Shown here: in pieces, positions 46,216-58,100 of the stretch
Position numbering within the stretch: the first letter of the stretch is position 1
How the letters are laid out: each line of letters opens with the position of its first letter
DNA from: Sanderia malayensis
Lineage: Eukaryota > Cnidaria > Scyphozoa > Semaeostomeae > Pelagiidae
Assembly: GCA_013076295.1 (NCBI GenBank)
Contig: RQOL01000139.1
Location: 1,488,001 to 1,552,000, forward strand
Direction: 5' to 3'
Length of the DNA: 64,000 bases
Notes under the pieces: model-generated
Databases searched by the model: none
What the model was told of the DNA's origin: nothing
What the model saw: the letters and a program-made list of their open reading frames with translations, nothing else
Position numbers and translations under genes: made by a program

Positions 46216-47900
46216 CGAAAAGCGATCCTGAACTAAGGTTTTGATAGTTTTCGTCAAATTTTAAAAAGAGCTCCCTCTTCATCAATACCTGAGACAATGC
46301 TTTTAGCGACAAAATGACTATGTTATTCTCTTAGCCAATTTGAGATTGCAATTGCTAAAGCTACGTTTTGTCAGTGGAGATTAGCCGCAGAACACCATGC
46401 TCAGATTTTGGGAAGTCTTTTGTTTCGTGACGCCGCCAGGGCATCTTTGAGTAGTTGGGTGAACATCATTAAGTTTAGAATTAGTCTGTTATTTTGGATT
46501 ACATATCAGTTCACGTGCATTTTTCCCGAATTAAAATGAGCCAGTTGCACGGAGAAAAAACAACGTTGGGAGCCCAATAAGTCTTTTCACAACTGAGCGT
46601 AGTGAATACTTGCGCCCATGCAATGTAGCTCGAACAACCGTTTTAATCCCATTTTCGAAAATTGCAAGATTTTCTCCCTCAGATAGCGCATGCGTTGTCA
46701 TTGGAAGTCCAGCGCAGTGTGATACAAATTCTGCCTCCGCGGAAAAGCAAGAAAGTACTCTTGGCAACAAAGTATCAGATTGCGGTTGGGCTAGCTTTAG
46801 CCCATTGTTAGGAAACACGCGAAATATCCAACATATCAAATGACAAATAGTGAGGTAAACCCTGATATGACTCAGCGCCAGAAAGCCGTTCGCTCAAAGT
46901 TACATTTGAGGACGAAATCTTAGTACCTTCGTTAAATGTTGGCACATCTCTGGAAGTACTGCGAGGATTGAAAAACGGAAAAAATCGAACGGTTTGTCGA
47001 GCCCGTCGCTAGCGTTATATGAAGTTTTCGAAGGGAATTTAGGAAGGATTAAATGTGAAAAACAGAAGAGAAAAGAGGTGGAAATTTGAACCCTCCAGAA
47101 GGGCAAGGCAATTCTTTTGAAAAAAACAATAGACTTCCTGGGAAAGTTTTCGATTCAGAAAAAGCTGAATATCTGGAAAACGAAAGAGAAATTCACGAAA
47201 AGCAATCCTCATTTTACTTCCCAAGGATACGTCGAGCAGATTGGTGCGTCTTTCGCGGCGCTAGACCGAAACCTGTAGAAGGAACGAATAAGTGCGAAAC
47301 GTAACAGGGTTTCATTGTTTCTAGAAGGCTTAGCAACGCAAAACAACGCACGATCGATCTTTACAGAAACATAACATCATCCAGACGCCGTATTCGTCAG
47401 GGGGTCGCTGAGCACAGCACGTTTTGTTGGATTCAAAAACTTCAGTACGCGTCAAAGCTCTCGACACGTCCCCCCGCACGCAACACAAAAGGCGAAAGAA
47501 CAGCACGCACTCCATCCTCTCACACGAAAGAGAAAGGCCTCGTTAAGGAAAAACAAAGGGCGAAGAATTTTTGAGTTAGAAAATTGGAAAAATCTCGAAA
47601 ACCAAAACGAATTTCAAAAAAGCAAATAGGTTATGCAAATATACACGTTATTGGGAAGACGTCCGAGTTGGTTTCCCATTAAATAGAGCAGGCAGATTCT
47701 GAAAACCGGCCGGACAAAACTGGCGAAGGGAAGCCTTTGAGCGCAACACCTTTACCGCTCAGATTTTAGTATTACAGTGATATCTTCTTAGACCATTAGC
47801 TAGGCCTGCCTCAAGGGGCTAAGCCTATACTGTATGTACAAAACGTGAGTAACAATGACTATGAAGACATTAATAAATACATTAAACAATGATTAGGGAC
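46216..47900. other. Unassigned interval, no gene recognised
   Basis: About 1.7 kb with moderate GC and several short frames on both strands (for example 46531-46839 minus, 47086-47304 plus). None shows a motif I recognise. Confidence 0.35.
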
Positions 47901-47904
47901 TTAC

Positions 47905-48134
47905 AAAGATTTATTTGATCGGGGGAAAAGTGCAATTCACAAATATGGATTCTTCGAGCATCAATCTGAGTTCGAAGGTTTGTGTCAATCACTTGGTCCT
48001 TTGTCACAATGTTCAGCAATTCACTTGTCCATTTCGCACTAAAATCGTTGTCTTCGCCCGGAATCTTGAATATTGCTACACCTTTATTACTTCTTGAATT
48101 GTTACAATTATAAATGGAGCATTTCTGAAAATGT
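47905..48134 (-). pseudogene. THAP zinc-finger exon
   Basis: One exon-like block between acceptor TTTTCAG (48135-48136 side) and donor GTAAGT at 47904. It encodes KCSIYNCNNSR, then IFKIPGEDN, a conserved Trp, and RIHICELHFSPDQ. This is the C2CH pattern of the THAP DNA-binding domain: CxxxxC near the start and CxxH at the end. THAP domains sit at the N-terminus of several DNA transposases. No further exon is evident to the left before the unassigned interval, so the parent gene is incomplete or elsewhere. Confidence 0.7.
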
Positions 48135-48409
48135 CTGAAAATTAACACTGCATCAATCGCTAGCAGCATATATACAAGGAGGCAAGCTGTACCACTCCCG
48201 TGCGGGGCCTCCAGGACGCCATTTGGGGGACTGCGCAGGCGCAAAATTACACCATGGAGGGAATGGGGGGAATGCGGTGACGTCATTCGCCAAGTATATG
48301 TGCAGTGTACGTGATAGGGCAGATAGACCCACGTGGTGTCACGTGACGCGGTAGAAGGTAGGGAGAATTTGTGAGTTGATCGATGGGGAAAAAAAATGGA
48401 AGAAAAATG

Positions 48410-48480
48410 GCCTGTGTGAGGATTGAACTCACGACCGTCAGCACATGAGACTGAAGCGCTACCCACTGCGCCAACAAGGC
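48410..48480 (-). tRNA. tRNA-Met(CAT)-like sequence, probably a pseudo-tRNA or SINE head
   Basis: The minus strand folds as a tRNA: D-arm with TGGCGCAGTGG (A box), anticodon stem TCAGT/GCTGA with loop CTCATGT giving anticodon CAT, and T-arm GTGAG/CTCAC with TTCAATC (B box). The acceptor stem GCCTTGT would pair with ACAAGGC, but the sequence has ACAGGC, so one base is missing. A run of T, a Pol III stop, follows about 15 nt downstream. The missing base suggests a pseudo-tRNA or the head of a tRNA-derived SINE. Confidence 0.65.
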
Positions 48481-48581
48481 TAGAAGGTGAGAGAGAGAAA
48501 TGACGAGCACGGTTGTTGCGTGCTGTTTATTTTTTTGTGTAATAAAATAAAAAATAGGTATTTACATACAGTAGTATAATG

Positions 48582-49004
48582 TTAATGTTTGATGGTGTGA
48601 TAGAGTTGATTAACGAGCGTGAGGACGACGACGGTGTAAACGACTATGGCAACAAATGACGAGATGAATTTGACAATGGCGTCGTTGTCGTCGTTGTCGT
48701 GGAGCCTTTTCCGAACATAGGTTTGTTCCAATTGGCAGGATTTTTGATGTTGGGTGGGATATTGCCCATGTGGGTGGTTTTTTTTAACGATGATGACGAA
48801 GACGAGGTAGCTGCACTGCTTTTCGTGATTTGCGACGGTTGGGATTGAAGTGTCATCTGTGACCGTGTGTCTTGTGGCGTTGACGTTGATGCTTATCGTG
48901 TATGGCTTTCGCGATGGCTGCACCCATAATCTTGCCTGTAGATGAGCAGTAGCGAGAATGAATTGTTCTATTATAAGTAAGTGAGAGAAAATTAAAAAAT
49001 CCAA
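48582..49004 (-). CDS. Unknown ORF c, C-terminal membrane segment
   Basis: A 140-codon frame on the minus strand directly after the stop of the next ORF (49006). It has a hydrophobic C-terminal stretch, AIVKFISSFVAIVVYTVVVL, consistent with a membrane anchor. The first listed codon is TTG, so the true start is unclear. An overlapping frame (48644-48856) is also open; I prefer the one with the membrane segment but am not sure. No family recognised. Confidence 0.35.
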   Translation of the reverse strand: MDFLIFSHLLIIEQFILATAHLQARLWVQPSRKPYTISINVNATRHTVTDDTSIPTVANHEKQCSYLVFVIIVKKNHPHGQYPTQHQKSCQLEQTYVRKRLHDNDDNDAIVKFISSFVAIVVYTVVVLTLVNQLYHTIKH

Positions 49005-49005
49005 T

Positions 49006-49881
49006 CTAGTAGTCGTGCTTGGGTGAACAGAAGAGGATTTTCAGTTTGTAAAAGTGTGGTGCTTCGCCGTCGGTGTTGTGGCTGAGCTGGCAGGCGGTGG
49101 CGATGTTGCGACAGTAGTTGGCGTCGAAGTTGGTGGCGAGTTGGTGTTTGCCCTTGCAGAAGATCGTGTAGCTCATGCAGGGTATCCAGTGGTGGGTTTT
49201 TTCGCACAGGGCTTTGAGCACGTCGCACTTGACGTTGTTGGCTTGGGCGATGGCAAGGATAGACTGTGTCTTCGTTGTTGCGCACGACGTAGCGTTCGGA
49301 GATGTCCATGGAATCGGTGGGATTCTGCGGTTGATTGTTGCCACGAGGTTCTACGAGTGTTGGTCGAGGTGGGCGACGTGTTCACTGTTTTGTGCGGGGT
49401 AGCTGTGAAAGAGCAGCATGAAGACCTTGTCCATGTAGGTGCCGAGCCATGCTTTGAGCCACTCGAGCTCGGGTCGTTTGGTGGGGTTCTTGCGGAAGTA
49501 CTTGGCGTCGTCCATGCAGACGTAGAGGGTGATGTGTTTTCCAATGCAGTGCTTGTTCCAGTACCAGCGGACGCGCAGGGCGTTGTTGTAGCTACCGGTC
49601 CGAAGTAGCATGGGTGCTATTGTGTACGCATCTCCTGCGTCCTTCGTCCACACTTCCATGAGGTGGACGGTGTGTTGATTGTCGTCGTCTCCGTCGGTTT
49701 GGGAGTCATGGAGTGTTGGTGGTCTGACGGGTGGTGATGCGTTCACCCCAGCGGTCGTGCTGTCGGTGGCGGTGAGCAAGAGGAGATTGCTCGTTGTTGC
49801 CGTGAAGACGATGTATAGAAAAAGAAACATGCCGTACATTGGAAAGATCGGTGTATTGATACGATGAAAAAACAGGAACAT
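49006..49881 (-). pseudogene. Unknown ORF b, 291 codons with one in-frame stop
   Basis: Two open segments, 49881-49354 and 49350-49006, lie in the same frame and are separated by a single TAG at 49351-49353. The N-terminus is hydrophobic (MYGMFLFLYIVFTATTSNLL), like a signal peptide. The rest looks soluble, with several Cys (HWIPCMSYTIFCKGK, NYCRNIATACQ), as in a secreted or surface protein. GC content is visibly higher than in the flanking DNA. I do not recognise the family. Together with ORFs a and c it forms a compact co-oriented block, which could be a captured viral or other foreign segment, but there is no hallmark gene to support that. Confidence 0.45.
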
Positions 49882-49979
49882 TCAGCGTGAACAGCAAAAC
49901 AATACTATTACTATGAGTCTATTACATATATATGTAAAAAACAGCGTAAGAAAAAAATTAAAACTGTTTTGTGTTTTTT

Positions 49980-50452
49980 TCAGACAGAGGTTTCGATATG
50001 TGTGTGGTCGACGTTGTTGGCGTTGAAGATTTGAGGCAATTGCATTTGTGTTGTTGTGTCGAAATTGAAGAATTTCGGAAGAGAGGAGGTTTTACGGATG
50101 GTGTCGATGTACTTGGGGTGGTTTTCAACTTTCGATGTGACCAAGAATCCGGTTTGATTTGGGTTTTCTGAGACAGTGATCGGGTTTGTTTCCATGTCAG
50201 GGAAAAATCGGTGGATTTTTCGGATAGCAAGTGTTGCTTTTTGGTTGGCTTTTTCGATGTTTTTGGCAGCAAGGGCGTAGGCTTGCCAGTTGAGAATGCG
50301 TTGGAGACTATAACTGAGGTCGTTAGACTGTATGTGTTCTACAAGTGCATCCAGTTCGTCAGTGTTGTCGAGATCTTTGAACGATTCCAGACGGGATGTT
50401 ATTGTGGGATCGTGGAGAAGTGTTTGGAGTTCTTTTATTTTTTGCAAAATCA
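49980..50452 (-). CDS. Unknown ORF a, helical protein
   Basis: A frame of 157 codons from ATG 50452 (MILQKIKELQTLLHD) to the stop at 49980. It is rich in Leu, Asp and Lys with likely helices, and has no Cys. The open frame extends beyond 50452 into Helitron copy H, so its original N-terminus may be lost. It lies about 100 bp upstream of ORF b on the same strand. No family recognised. Confidence 0.4.
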
Positions 50453-50475
50453 TTTCTTCGCTGGTGTACACTGGT

Positions 50476-51828
50476 GTGATGGCGCTCGTGTTCGCTTCCC
50501 GGAGGAGGGTAAGTGAAAAAAATTTACTGTGGTTGGCGCACTTCGTGCACTGCATTCGCCTACGCTCATGCCCCTTTCAACCCCACATACAATGGGTTAG
50601 CTCGCTGCGCTCACCTCTGTGGTTGGCGCACTTCCTGCGCTGCATTCGCCTAGGCTCATGCCTCTTTCAACCCCACGTACAACGGGTTAGCTCGCTGCGC
50701 TCGCCTCGGTGGTTGGCGGACTTAGTGCGCTGCATTCGTCTACGCTCATGCCTCTTTCAACCCCACGTACAACGGGTTAGCTCGCTGCGCTCGCCTCGGT
50801 GGTTGGCGGACTTAGTGCCCTGCATTCGTCTCCGCTCATGCCTCTTTCAACCCCACGTACAACGGGTCAGCTCGCTGGGCTGGCCTCGGTGGTAGGCGGA
50901 CTTAGTGCGCTGCATTCGCCTACGCTCATGCCCCTTTCAACCCCACATACAATGGGTTAGCTCGCTGCGCTCGCCTCTGTGATGGGCGCACTTCGTGCGC
51001 TGCATTCGCTTACGCTCATGCCTCTGCCTACTCCTCTTGCAACAGTTTGGCTCGCTTCGCTCGCCTGATAACCCCTGATCTTAATTTGTTTATTAAAACG
51101 GTGGGCTTGGTTACATTAGGCCTAAGCTTCGCAAGCATGCCAAGCAACAATGGCGGTCGCCTACTACCTAAACTACAACTATCTCACTCAAAAAACGAAA
51201 CAAAGCTATCACCTGTGTTCTCAATTGTTTCCTGTAATTTTCCAGAGGTCTCTCAAACAGTTAGCAAGTCTTTACAAAGAAAATTCAGGTCGTAAAACAT
51301 TTTGAAAGGCGCTGAGTTATCCTTTGTGTTCAAAACAAAAACACGCGTCTTCTCCAAAAGTACCTGCTGCTCAACCCGAGGGCAAATTTGCATGATAACG
51401 AAATACGCGTGACTGTTCACGTGAAGTCGCGAAAAAGGCAATCAAATTACAGCAAAAGGCGAAACGGGTCACATGAACAGCGAATACTATGTTCGAAAAT
51501 GGAGTTCGGGACGCGAATTTGGAAGTTTCACCAGCGTAAACCGTAATTTTTTCGTGATAGCACAATTAGCAAATTAATTAGGGAATAATTCAAAATTTCA
51601 GGAGAAAATCCAAAAACAAAATCCATTACCCTGGCTAAATTAATAAAGTAAACATTCAGTGTGAATTTCATTGCCATATATCCACATACAAAAAAGTCTT
51701 TGTGATTACACGGTTCGCCGTTTCGGCCCATTGTTTTGGGGCGTTCGACCTATTGTTTCTGGTCGAATCTATTGTTTTTGGCAGGGAAAGTGCGTCATCA
51801 TGTGACTCGGCAGAATATATATATTAGA
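50476..51828 (-). mobile_element. Non-autonomous Helitron copy H
   Basis: Minus-strand 5' end TCTAATATATATATTCTGCC at 51828, preceded by host A (51829 is t). The left end carries the CGCTTCCCGGAGGAGGGTAAGTG segment shared with copy F, but the CTAG itself is degraded. Inside are minisatellite units with a 90-bp period (GTTAG at 50596, 50686, 50776). These lack 24 bp (the TCTATCTATTATCAAGAAAC region) relative to the 114-bp unit. The rest matches copy A closely. Confidence 0.8.
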
Positions 51829-51951
51829 TAGTAGTAGCAATCTCCGGGTCACAAAGTACATAATCCATACCCTGAAGGTCTAAAACCATCATTTGCTTCT
51901 TTGTATGCACATATGAGTAGTGTACTAAACATTCTGCCTTTTCTATAAAGA

Positions 51952-53330
51952 CTAGGGGTCATCACTCGCTTCGCTCGTTCGCCCCAGCCCGTCAAGCAAA
52001 AAAAGCTTAATCTGGTTGGCGCACTTCGTGCGCTGCATTCGCTTGCGCTCATGCCCCTTTCAACCCCACGTACAATGGGTTAGCTTGCTGCGCTCGCCCG
52101 TCTATCTATTATCAAGAAACATAGACTGATATGGCGCACTTCGTGCGCTGCATTCGCTTACGCTCATGCTCCTTTCAACCCCACATGCAATGGGTTAGCT
52201 CGCTGCGCTCGCCTGTCTATCTATTATCCAGAAACATAGACTGATAGGGCGCACTTTGTGCGCTGCATTCGCTTGCGCTCATGCCCCTTTCAACCCCACG
52301 TACAATGGGCTAGCTCACTGCGCTCGCCCGTCTATCTATTATCAAGAAACATAGACTGATAGGACGCACTTCGTGCCCTGCATTCGCTTACGCTCATGGT
52401 CCTTTCAACCCCACGTACAATGGGTTAGCTCGCTGCGCTCGCCTGTCTATCTATTATCAAGAAACATTGACTGATAGGGTGCACTTCGTGCGCTGCATTC
52501 GCTTACGCTCATGCCCCTTTCAGCCCCATGTACAATGGCTTAGCTTGCTGCGCTCGCCTGTCTATCTATTATCAAGAAACATTGACTGATAGGGCGCACT
52601 TCGTGCGCTGCATTCGCTTACGCTCATGCCCCTTTCAACCCCATGTACAATAGGTTAGCTCGCTACGTTCGCCTGTCTATCTATTATTAAGAAACATTGA
52701 CTGATAGAGCGCACTTTGTGCGCTGCATTCGCTTCACTCATGCCTCTTTCAACCCAACGTACAATGGGTTAGCTCGCTGCGCTCGCCTGTCTATCTATTA
52801 TCAAGAAACATTGACTGATAGGGCTCACTTCGTGCGCTGCATTCGCTACGCTCATGCCCCTTTCAACCCCACGTACAATGGGTTAGCTCACTGCGCTCGC
52901 CTGTGGTTGGCGCACTTCGTGCGCTGCATTCGCTTACGCTCATGCCTCTTTCAACCCCACGTACAATGGGTTAGCTCGCTGTGCTCGCCTGTCTATCTAT
53001 TATCAAGAAACATTGACTGATAGGGCGCACTTCGTGCACTGCATTCGCCTACGCTCATGCCCCTTTCAACCACACGTACAATGGGTTAGCTCGCTACGTT
53101 CGCCTGTCTATCTATTATTAAGAAACATTGACTGATAGAGTGAACTTCGTGCGCTGCATTCGCTTCACTCATGCCTCTTTCAACCCGACGTACAATGGGT
53201 TAGCTCGCTACGCTCGCCTGTCTATCTATTATCAAGAAACATTGACTGATAGGGCTCACTTCGTGCGCTGCATTCGCTTCGCTCATGCCCCTTTCAACCC
53301 CACGTACAATAGCTTAGCTCACTGCGCTCC
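51952..53330 (-). mobile_element. Non-autonomous Helitron copy I, 3' end and long minisatellite
   Basis: The 3' end reads GATGACCCCTAG on minus at 51952, followed by T (51951 is a). From about 52010 to 53330 there are about 11 to 12 minisatellite units, mostly 114 bp with one 90-bp type. The copy then stops abruptly in unique DNA, so the 5' half is missing. Confidence 0.8.
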
Positions 53331-54860
53331 CAGATCAGTCTATGAGGCAATAACATGACACAAAAGCTAATTAAATTACAATGTGATAGAAACTTACATA
53401 AACAGAATTCTCCTTTCATGAGTTTTTCAAGGATTCCATTGACTTTGCATGCATAGTGTAGTAAATGTTTGTTTCAGTCATTTGACATTTGTACATGGTG
53501 TGAATAGCAAGTATTAGTGACATTGACAGTTCGGAATCACTCAATGAAGAATTATTAATCAATGAAATGACAATATGATAGTTATAGGGTAATAGGACAA
53601 CATGATAGTTTTGCAGCCATATTCATCAATAGCCCTTGCGGAATAGATGAAAAAAAAATGTTTGAAATGCAAACTGAGTGAAAATCATCTTCCCACTGGT
53701 CTATGAATGCTTCATTCATCATCAGTATTGAAAATAGCAATAGTTTGATGAGGATGTCAATATAATTTTCTTGTGACACATACATGGAGGCAATGAACAA
53801 AAGGAATCAATGAATTGGTAAATACTTCAAGAATTATTTTAAATCCAAGCTAACACTGGGAGGCACATGTAGTCAGGGCATCAACAATCTATTTTGGAAG
53901 CAAATAAACTATAAAGGTATTAAATAAGTGATCAAAATTTTCGATTTCGTTGCATTCAGTAAAGTTTTCATGGCCTAACCAAAATTAAGATGGTTTAACA
54001 ATTTGATGAAATTGAATTGGGAATAAGTTAAAAATCAAGTATAAGTGTATTACCTGTAACATACATTGAAAATGTCCCCTGTAAATTTGGAAATAGTTTC
54101 CCAATTATAAGTTGTCCTGTTTGATGATCTTTTTGTGATGCAAAGCCAAGCTGTTTCAAATTCATATTTCAAAAGTTATCGTTGAGCATTGATGGAAAAG
54201 AGGCCAAAGTTTTTCAACGACCTCGTTTCAATGGCGGATAAAGGGTTATTTTTGGTGAAGAAGAGCAGAAATGCATCTCATTAAGAACGCACATTGATGA
54301 AGCTCAGTAAATTAGAAGAGAGTAGATTAATCCTGCATTGTTTTTGCATATAATGTATTAGTACATAAACGGTAAAAAGTAAGTATCATTCATGCTAGCT
54401 TAAACTATGTGCTACACACAACTATAAAAAACTTTTGGCATACAATTTCATAAAGGTAAACATGAGCTTTAACATGCATGAATAAATATGTACACATACT
54501 TCTGATGTCCATTTAATGTTCATGTTTTATAAATGGAATAGTGAACATGAATGAGAGATAATTTGTCCCGTCTGTAAATAGTATTGATTTCTTCATCATG
54601 TGGAGTGTTCAGCAATGTCGACAGCATTGTTCAATAGGAATTCATACTCGCGTGACACATTAATGCGTTTTCACCATTAAGTTTGGTAGTAGTAAAAAAG
54701 AAGATTGCCGGTTACATTAGTTTAAAGCTCGAACACCAACTTCAAGGGGTAACCTTTGTTCGAGGTTTCCTTGTTCATGAAAACTGCAATTTAAATTTGG
54801 AATACTAAAAATATCGGGTCATCTATATTGTTATAATGAATAAGTAAATGAGTTAATTGG
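53331..54860. other. AT-rich non-coding interval
   Basis: No supported gene. The inverted pair GGTTAC/GTAACC at about 54711-54755 includes a CTAA on the minus strand, which might mark the 3' end of Helitron copy 2. The evidence is weak. Confidence 0.35.
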
Positions 54861-55199
54861 TTGAGAGGAGGTAATCCAATGCTAATTATTGTTAAAACAG
54901 TTATGGTTAATGGACAGATTGCAGTTTTCACAGAGAAAAAAAAGCCATACTCCCATAGGCAATATCGGAGAGCATGGCAAAGCATATCTCTTCTGATACG
55001 GGTGCTACCGAGGACCCAGATCGTGTTGTTGCTGTTGGCGAACACCCCCGGACACTGGAGTGTTGTGAAAGTGTCCGGATCGTTCTTGGCGGATCTTATT
55101 GACTGGAGTGGCGTGGCAAACCAGCAATGTTCAAAGCTTTTTACGGCTTTGCTTTCTGAGTGTTGTGCTGATATCACAACAGGAACATCACACTGTAGT

Positions 55200-58100
55200 G
55201 CAATGCCGATCCGCTAGAACCACAATCTGAGCCCCGTATTTTGTGTGTGCATTTTGGTAGACTGACACCCTCTGTGAGCAACGCAATTTATGCTCAAAAG
55301 TTTGTGAAGACCTTTACAGGACTTCTTGGAAGACAATTTTTTTGTTCCTGTGTGCTTCCTCTGGGAGGAATACTTTGAGCCCGTCAAATGATGTTGCTCT
55401 TGACATGGCCACATATAACTGACCATGTGTGAACACGGGCTCAGGTAAATACAAACCAACATACCTGAGATTGTCCCTGTGCCTTGTTGATAGTAAGGCA
55501 GTATGCTAGTCTGACTGGAAATTGCCGTCGCTTGATGTTGAACGGCATCTCCGTGTCTGTGTTGACAATGTTATTCTGGGAATCATGACCTGCTGGCCTC
55601 TGTGTTCCTTCGTGATGATCTCTGCTGTGATCACGTTACGTCGGAGATGGCGTACAATGAGTCTTGTGCCATTGCAAAGACCTTTCTTTGGATTTAGATT
55701 CCTCAGAAGAATGATTGTTGCACCAACCTTAAATAAGGAATGTTCGAGATTACGATGTGTATCATCGGATGACCATTATTATTATTTAAAATAAGTGTAA
55801 ATTAATGTATAATTAGTACATATAAGAAAATTATACCTTGAGTCTAAGTCGATGTAATGGCATTCCGTTAGGAGTTAGATTGTTGATAAACTCAATTGGA
55901 TATGCCGCCTCCTCATCTGGATCCTCTGTTATCACACTGTCTGTGCTGTAGTATGTTCTGTCAGGAGTCTGTAGTCTTTCCAGAATGAGTCATTGATTTG
56001 ATGTGAGAAGTCATTCTTTGGGGTAAGACAACAACGTTCTGACATGGTTACCGGATCCAGCATGAGGTGGGACTGTGGTGTATTAGGCTGGGGATAAATG
56101 AAGTTGAGCATTTCCTCTTGCGAAGATGTGCATATTTGATGTGGCAAAGTGATATTGTCAAGTGCATCATGTGGTTCTTGTTTGTTGCCGAGTCTTAGGA
56201 GCCATTCTGAGAATTCTCTGTAAGATTCATCTTGACAGCTCTCATGTTTGTGTGCAGGCGATGTTGTTGAAACTGTGCCCACAAATCACTGATTTGATAT
56301 GATTTAAGACTCTCTGATACGATTTTTCTCTTCCTGCTTTGGGACAACAGGTAGACTGTCTGAAATCGCCACCAAGCAACATGAATTTGCCACCAAATGG
56401 CTTTTCAACTCTTGTGATATCCCGAAGCAGTCTGTCAACTGCTTGTAATGCCAATGCTGGTATCATTGAAGCTTCATCCCATATGAACAGGGTTGTTTCA
56501 CGCAACACTTGTGCTCTTCGGCTCTGTCTCTTGACATTGCATGTTGATTCCAGCTTCAATGGTATTGGAATTTGGAATTGCGAATGCGATGTTCTGCCAT
56601 TGATAAGCAGTGTTGCTGCAATTCCTGACCAAGCCATACACTGAACTTTGTGTCCAGATGCATGAAGATTACGAACCAACGTGTTGTAGAGAAATGTTTT
56701 CCCTGTGCCAGCTGGTCCGTCGAGAAAGTGACAGTTCTGCTCTGATTGCGCTCAATTGCTTGAATAATGGCTGTGTAAACAACTCGTTGTTCTGGATTCA
56801 ATGCAGCGTGCATTTGTTCTCCTTGCTCTCTTTCGTTTTCAACATCCATGTGATCTTCCTCTGAAAACATAAACAATAGTTTATTTGGTAGAAATAGAAT
56901 ATATATTGGCTAAATTATTACAGTGAATATCATCATGTAAGTTGTAAATCACCTTGTTCTGGATGACAAAGTCGGCCGGTAGCTGAGGAAGGTGATCGTA
57001 ATTCGTGATGGACAAACCATGAACCTTCAAATTGTTGTCAATATCATGTAGACATTGATACATGTGTCTGTCTTGGAAGGTTATGTCTGGATTGTTGAGT
57101 TGATCACGTCTGACAAAGTCTTCACTCATTGCTTCTTTGAAGGCGTTGAAGAGTGTTCTGATGTCTGATGGCGTTTGAAAGAGTAGCAATGATGCAAACA
57201 ACTGTCTGAGTTGTGAAGGCATATGAAGATGGCAGCTTCATCAAGGCAACGTGTGACTTCGGCATCATCTTCTAATAGCCCTAGAGCTAATGCTGCATCT
57301 TTGAAGGAGTCACATAGATTACCTTCTACCGTGCGAAGGTCTTCAAATGAAGTAGCACCTCGTTGATGCAATAGCAAAAGTCTGAGTGCAAATTTTTGCT
57401 CGCAAGGTCTGGCTGCACTTGATTTACTCTACCAATGATTGGCATTGTTCTTCGTTGTCTGGCTGTCCATGTTTTTGAACGCTCCTGGAAGACATAATGC
57501 TCTGGTATCTCATGATAGAGGTACTGATGTGCAGCTGGATCTTGCTGGTTTAGTTCAAACCATGCTGTAAGTGTTGTTCTATCACCAATGTTGTTCAGTC
57601 TTTGATCGTTATCCTTGTCATGAAAGATGACTTGTTGCTCAAAATGGTAGATGAACAGAAAGCTGTTTGACTATGTGGCTCTTGTCGTGCAAGGGGAACT
57701 GCATAAGCCGATAGACAGCTTCATGTGGTCCAATATATCTTGCATTGATGTATTGGCGCACCTCGTCGTGTTCAATGTCTTGAGGTACTTGCTGTTGATT
57801 TTCCTCAAGAATTTCAACATGTGCCATATCATGTCCTTTGTGGATATATTTGAAAATGTACTTGACACTTTTACAGTACTGCATATTTCCACGTTGATAT
57901 GACACTCATATTTGATGATTAAGTGTCTGTTGTGTGGCACTACCAAGTATCATCCAAAATGCGATCATGTACATTGACTGGATGGAGACAGCGTCGTCTG
58001 TAGAGAGGATAGCCGTTGACATTAATTTGAGTTTCAGCAACTTGTTCTTTTGGAAAGCGCTTTTTGCATCTGTTGTTTTCCATGCGCACGCACTGAGGAT

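Noticed and set aside
47882..48466. 194-codon minus-strand ORF joining the tRNA-like region and the THAP exon
   Set aside because: The N-terminal half translates the tRNA-like sequence and a GC-rich non-coding stretch. The THAP exon has its own acceptor, so the join is accidental.
49054..49608. 184-codon plus-strand ORF rich in Val and Gly
   Set aside because: It is antisense to the unknown ORF b at 49006-49881, whose signal-peptide-like start and Cys pattern look more like protein.
54861..55217. 118-codon plus-strand ORF
   Set aside because: Lies in the 3' flank of Helitron copy 2 on the other strand; no motif and no splice or promoter context.
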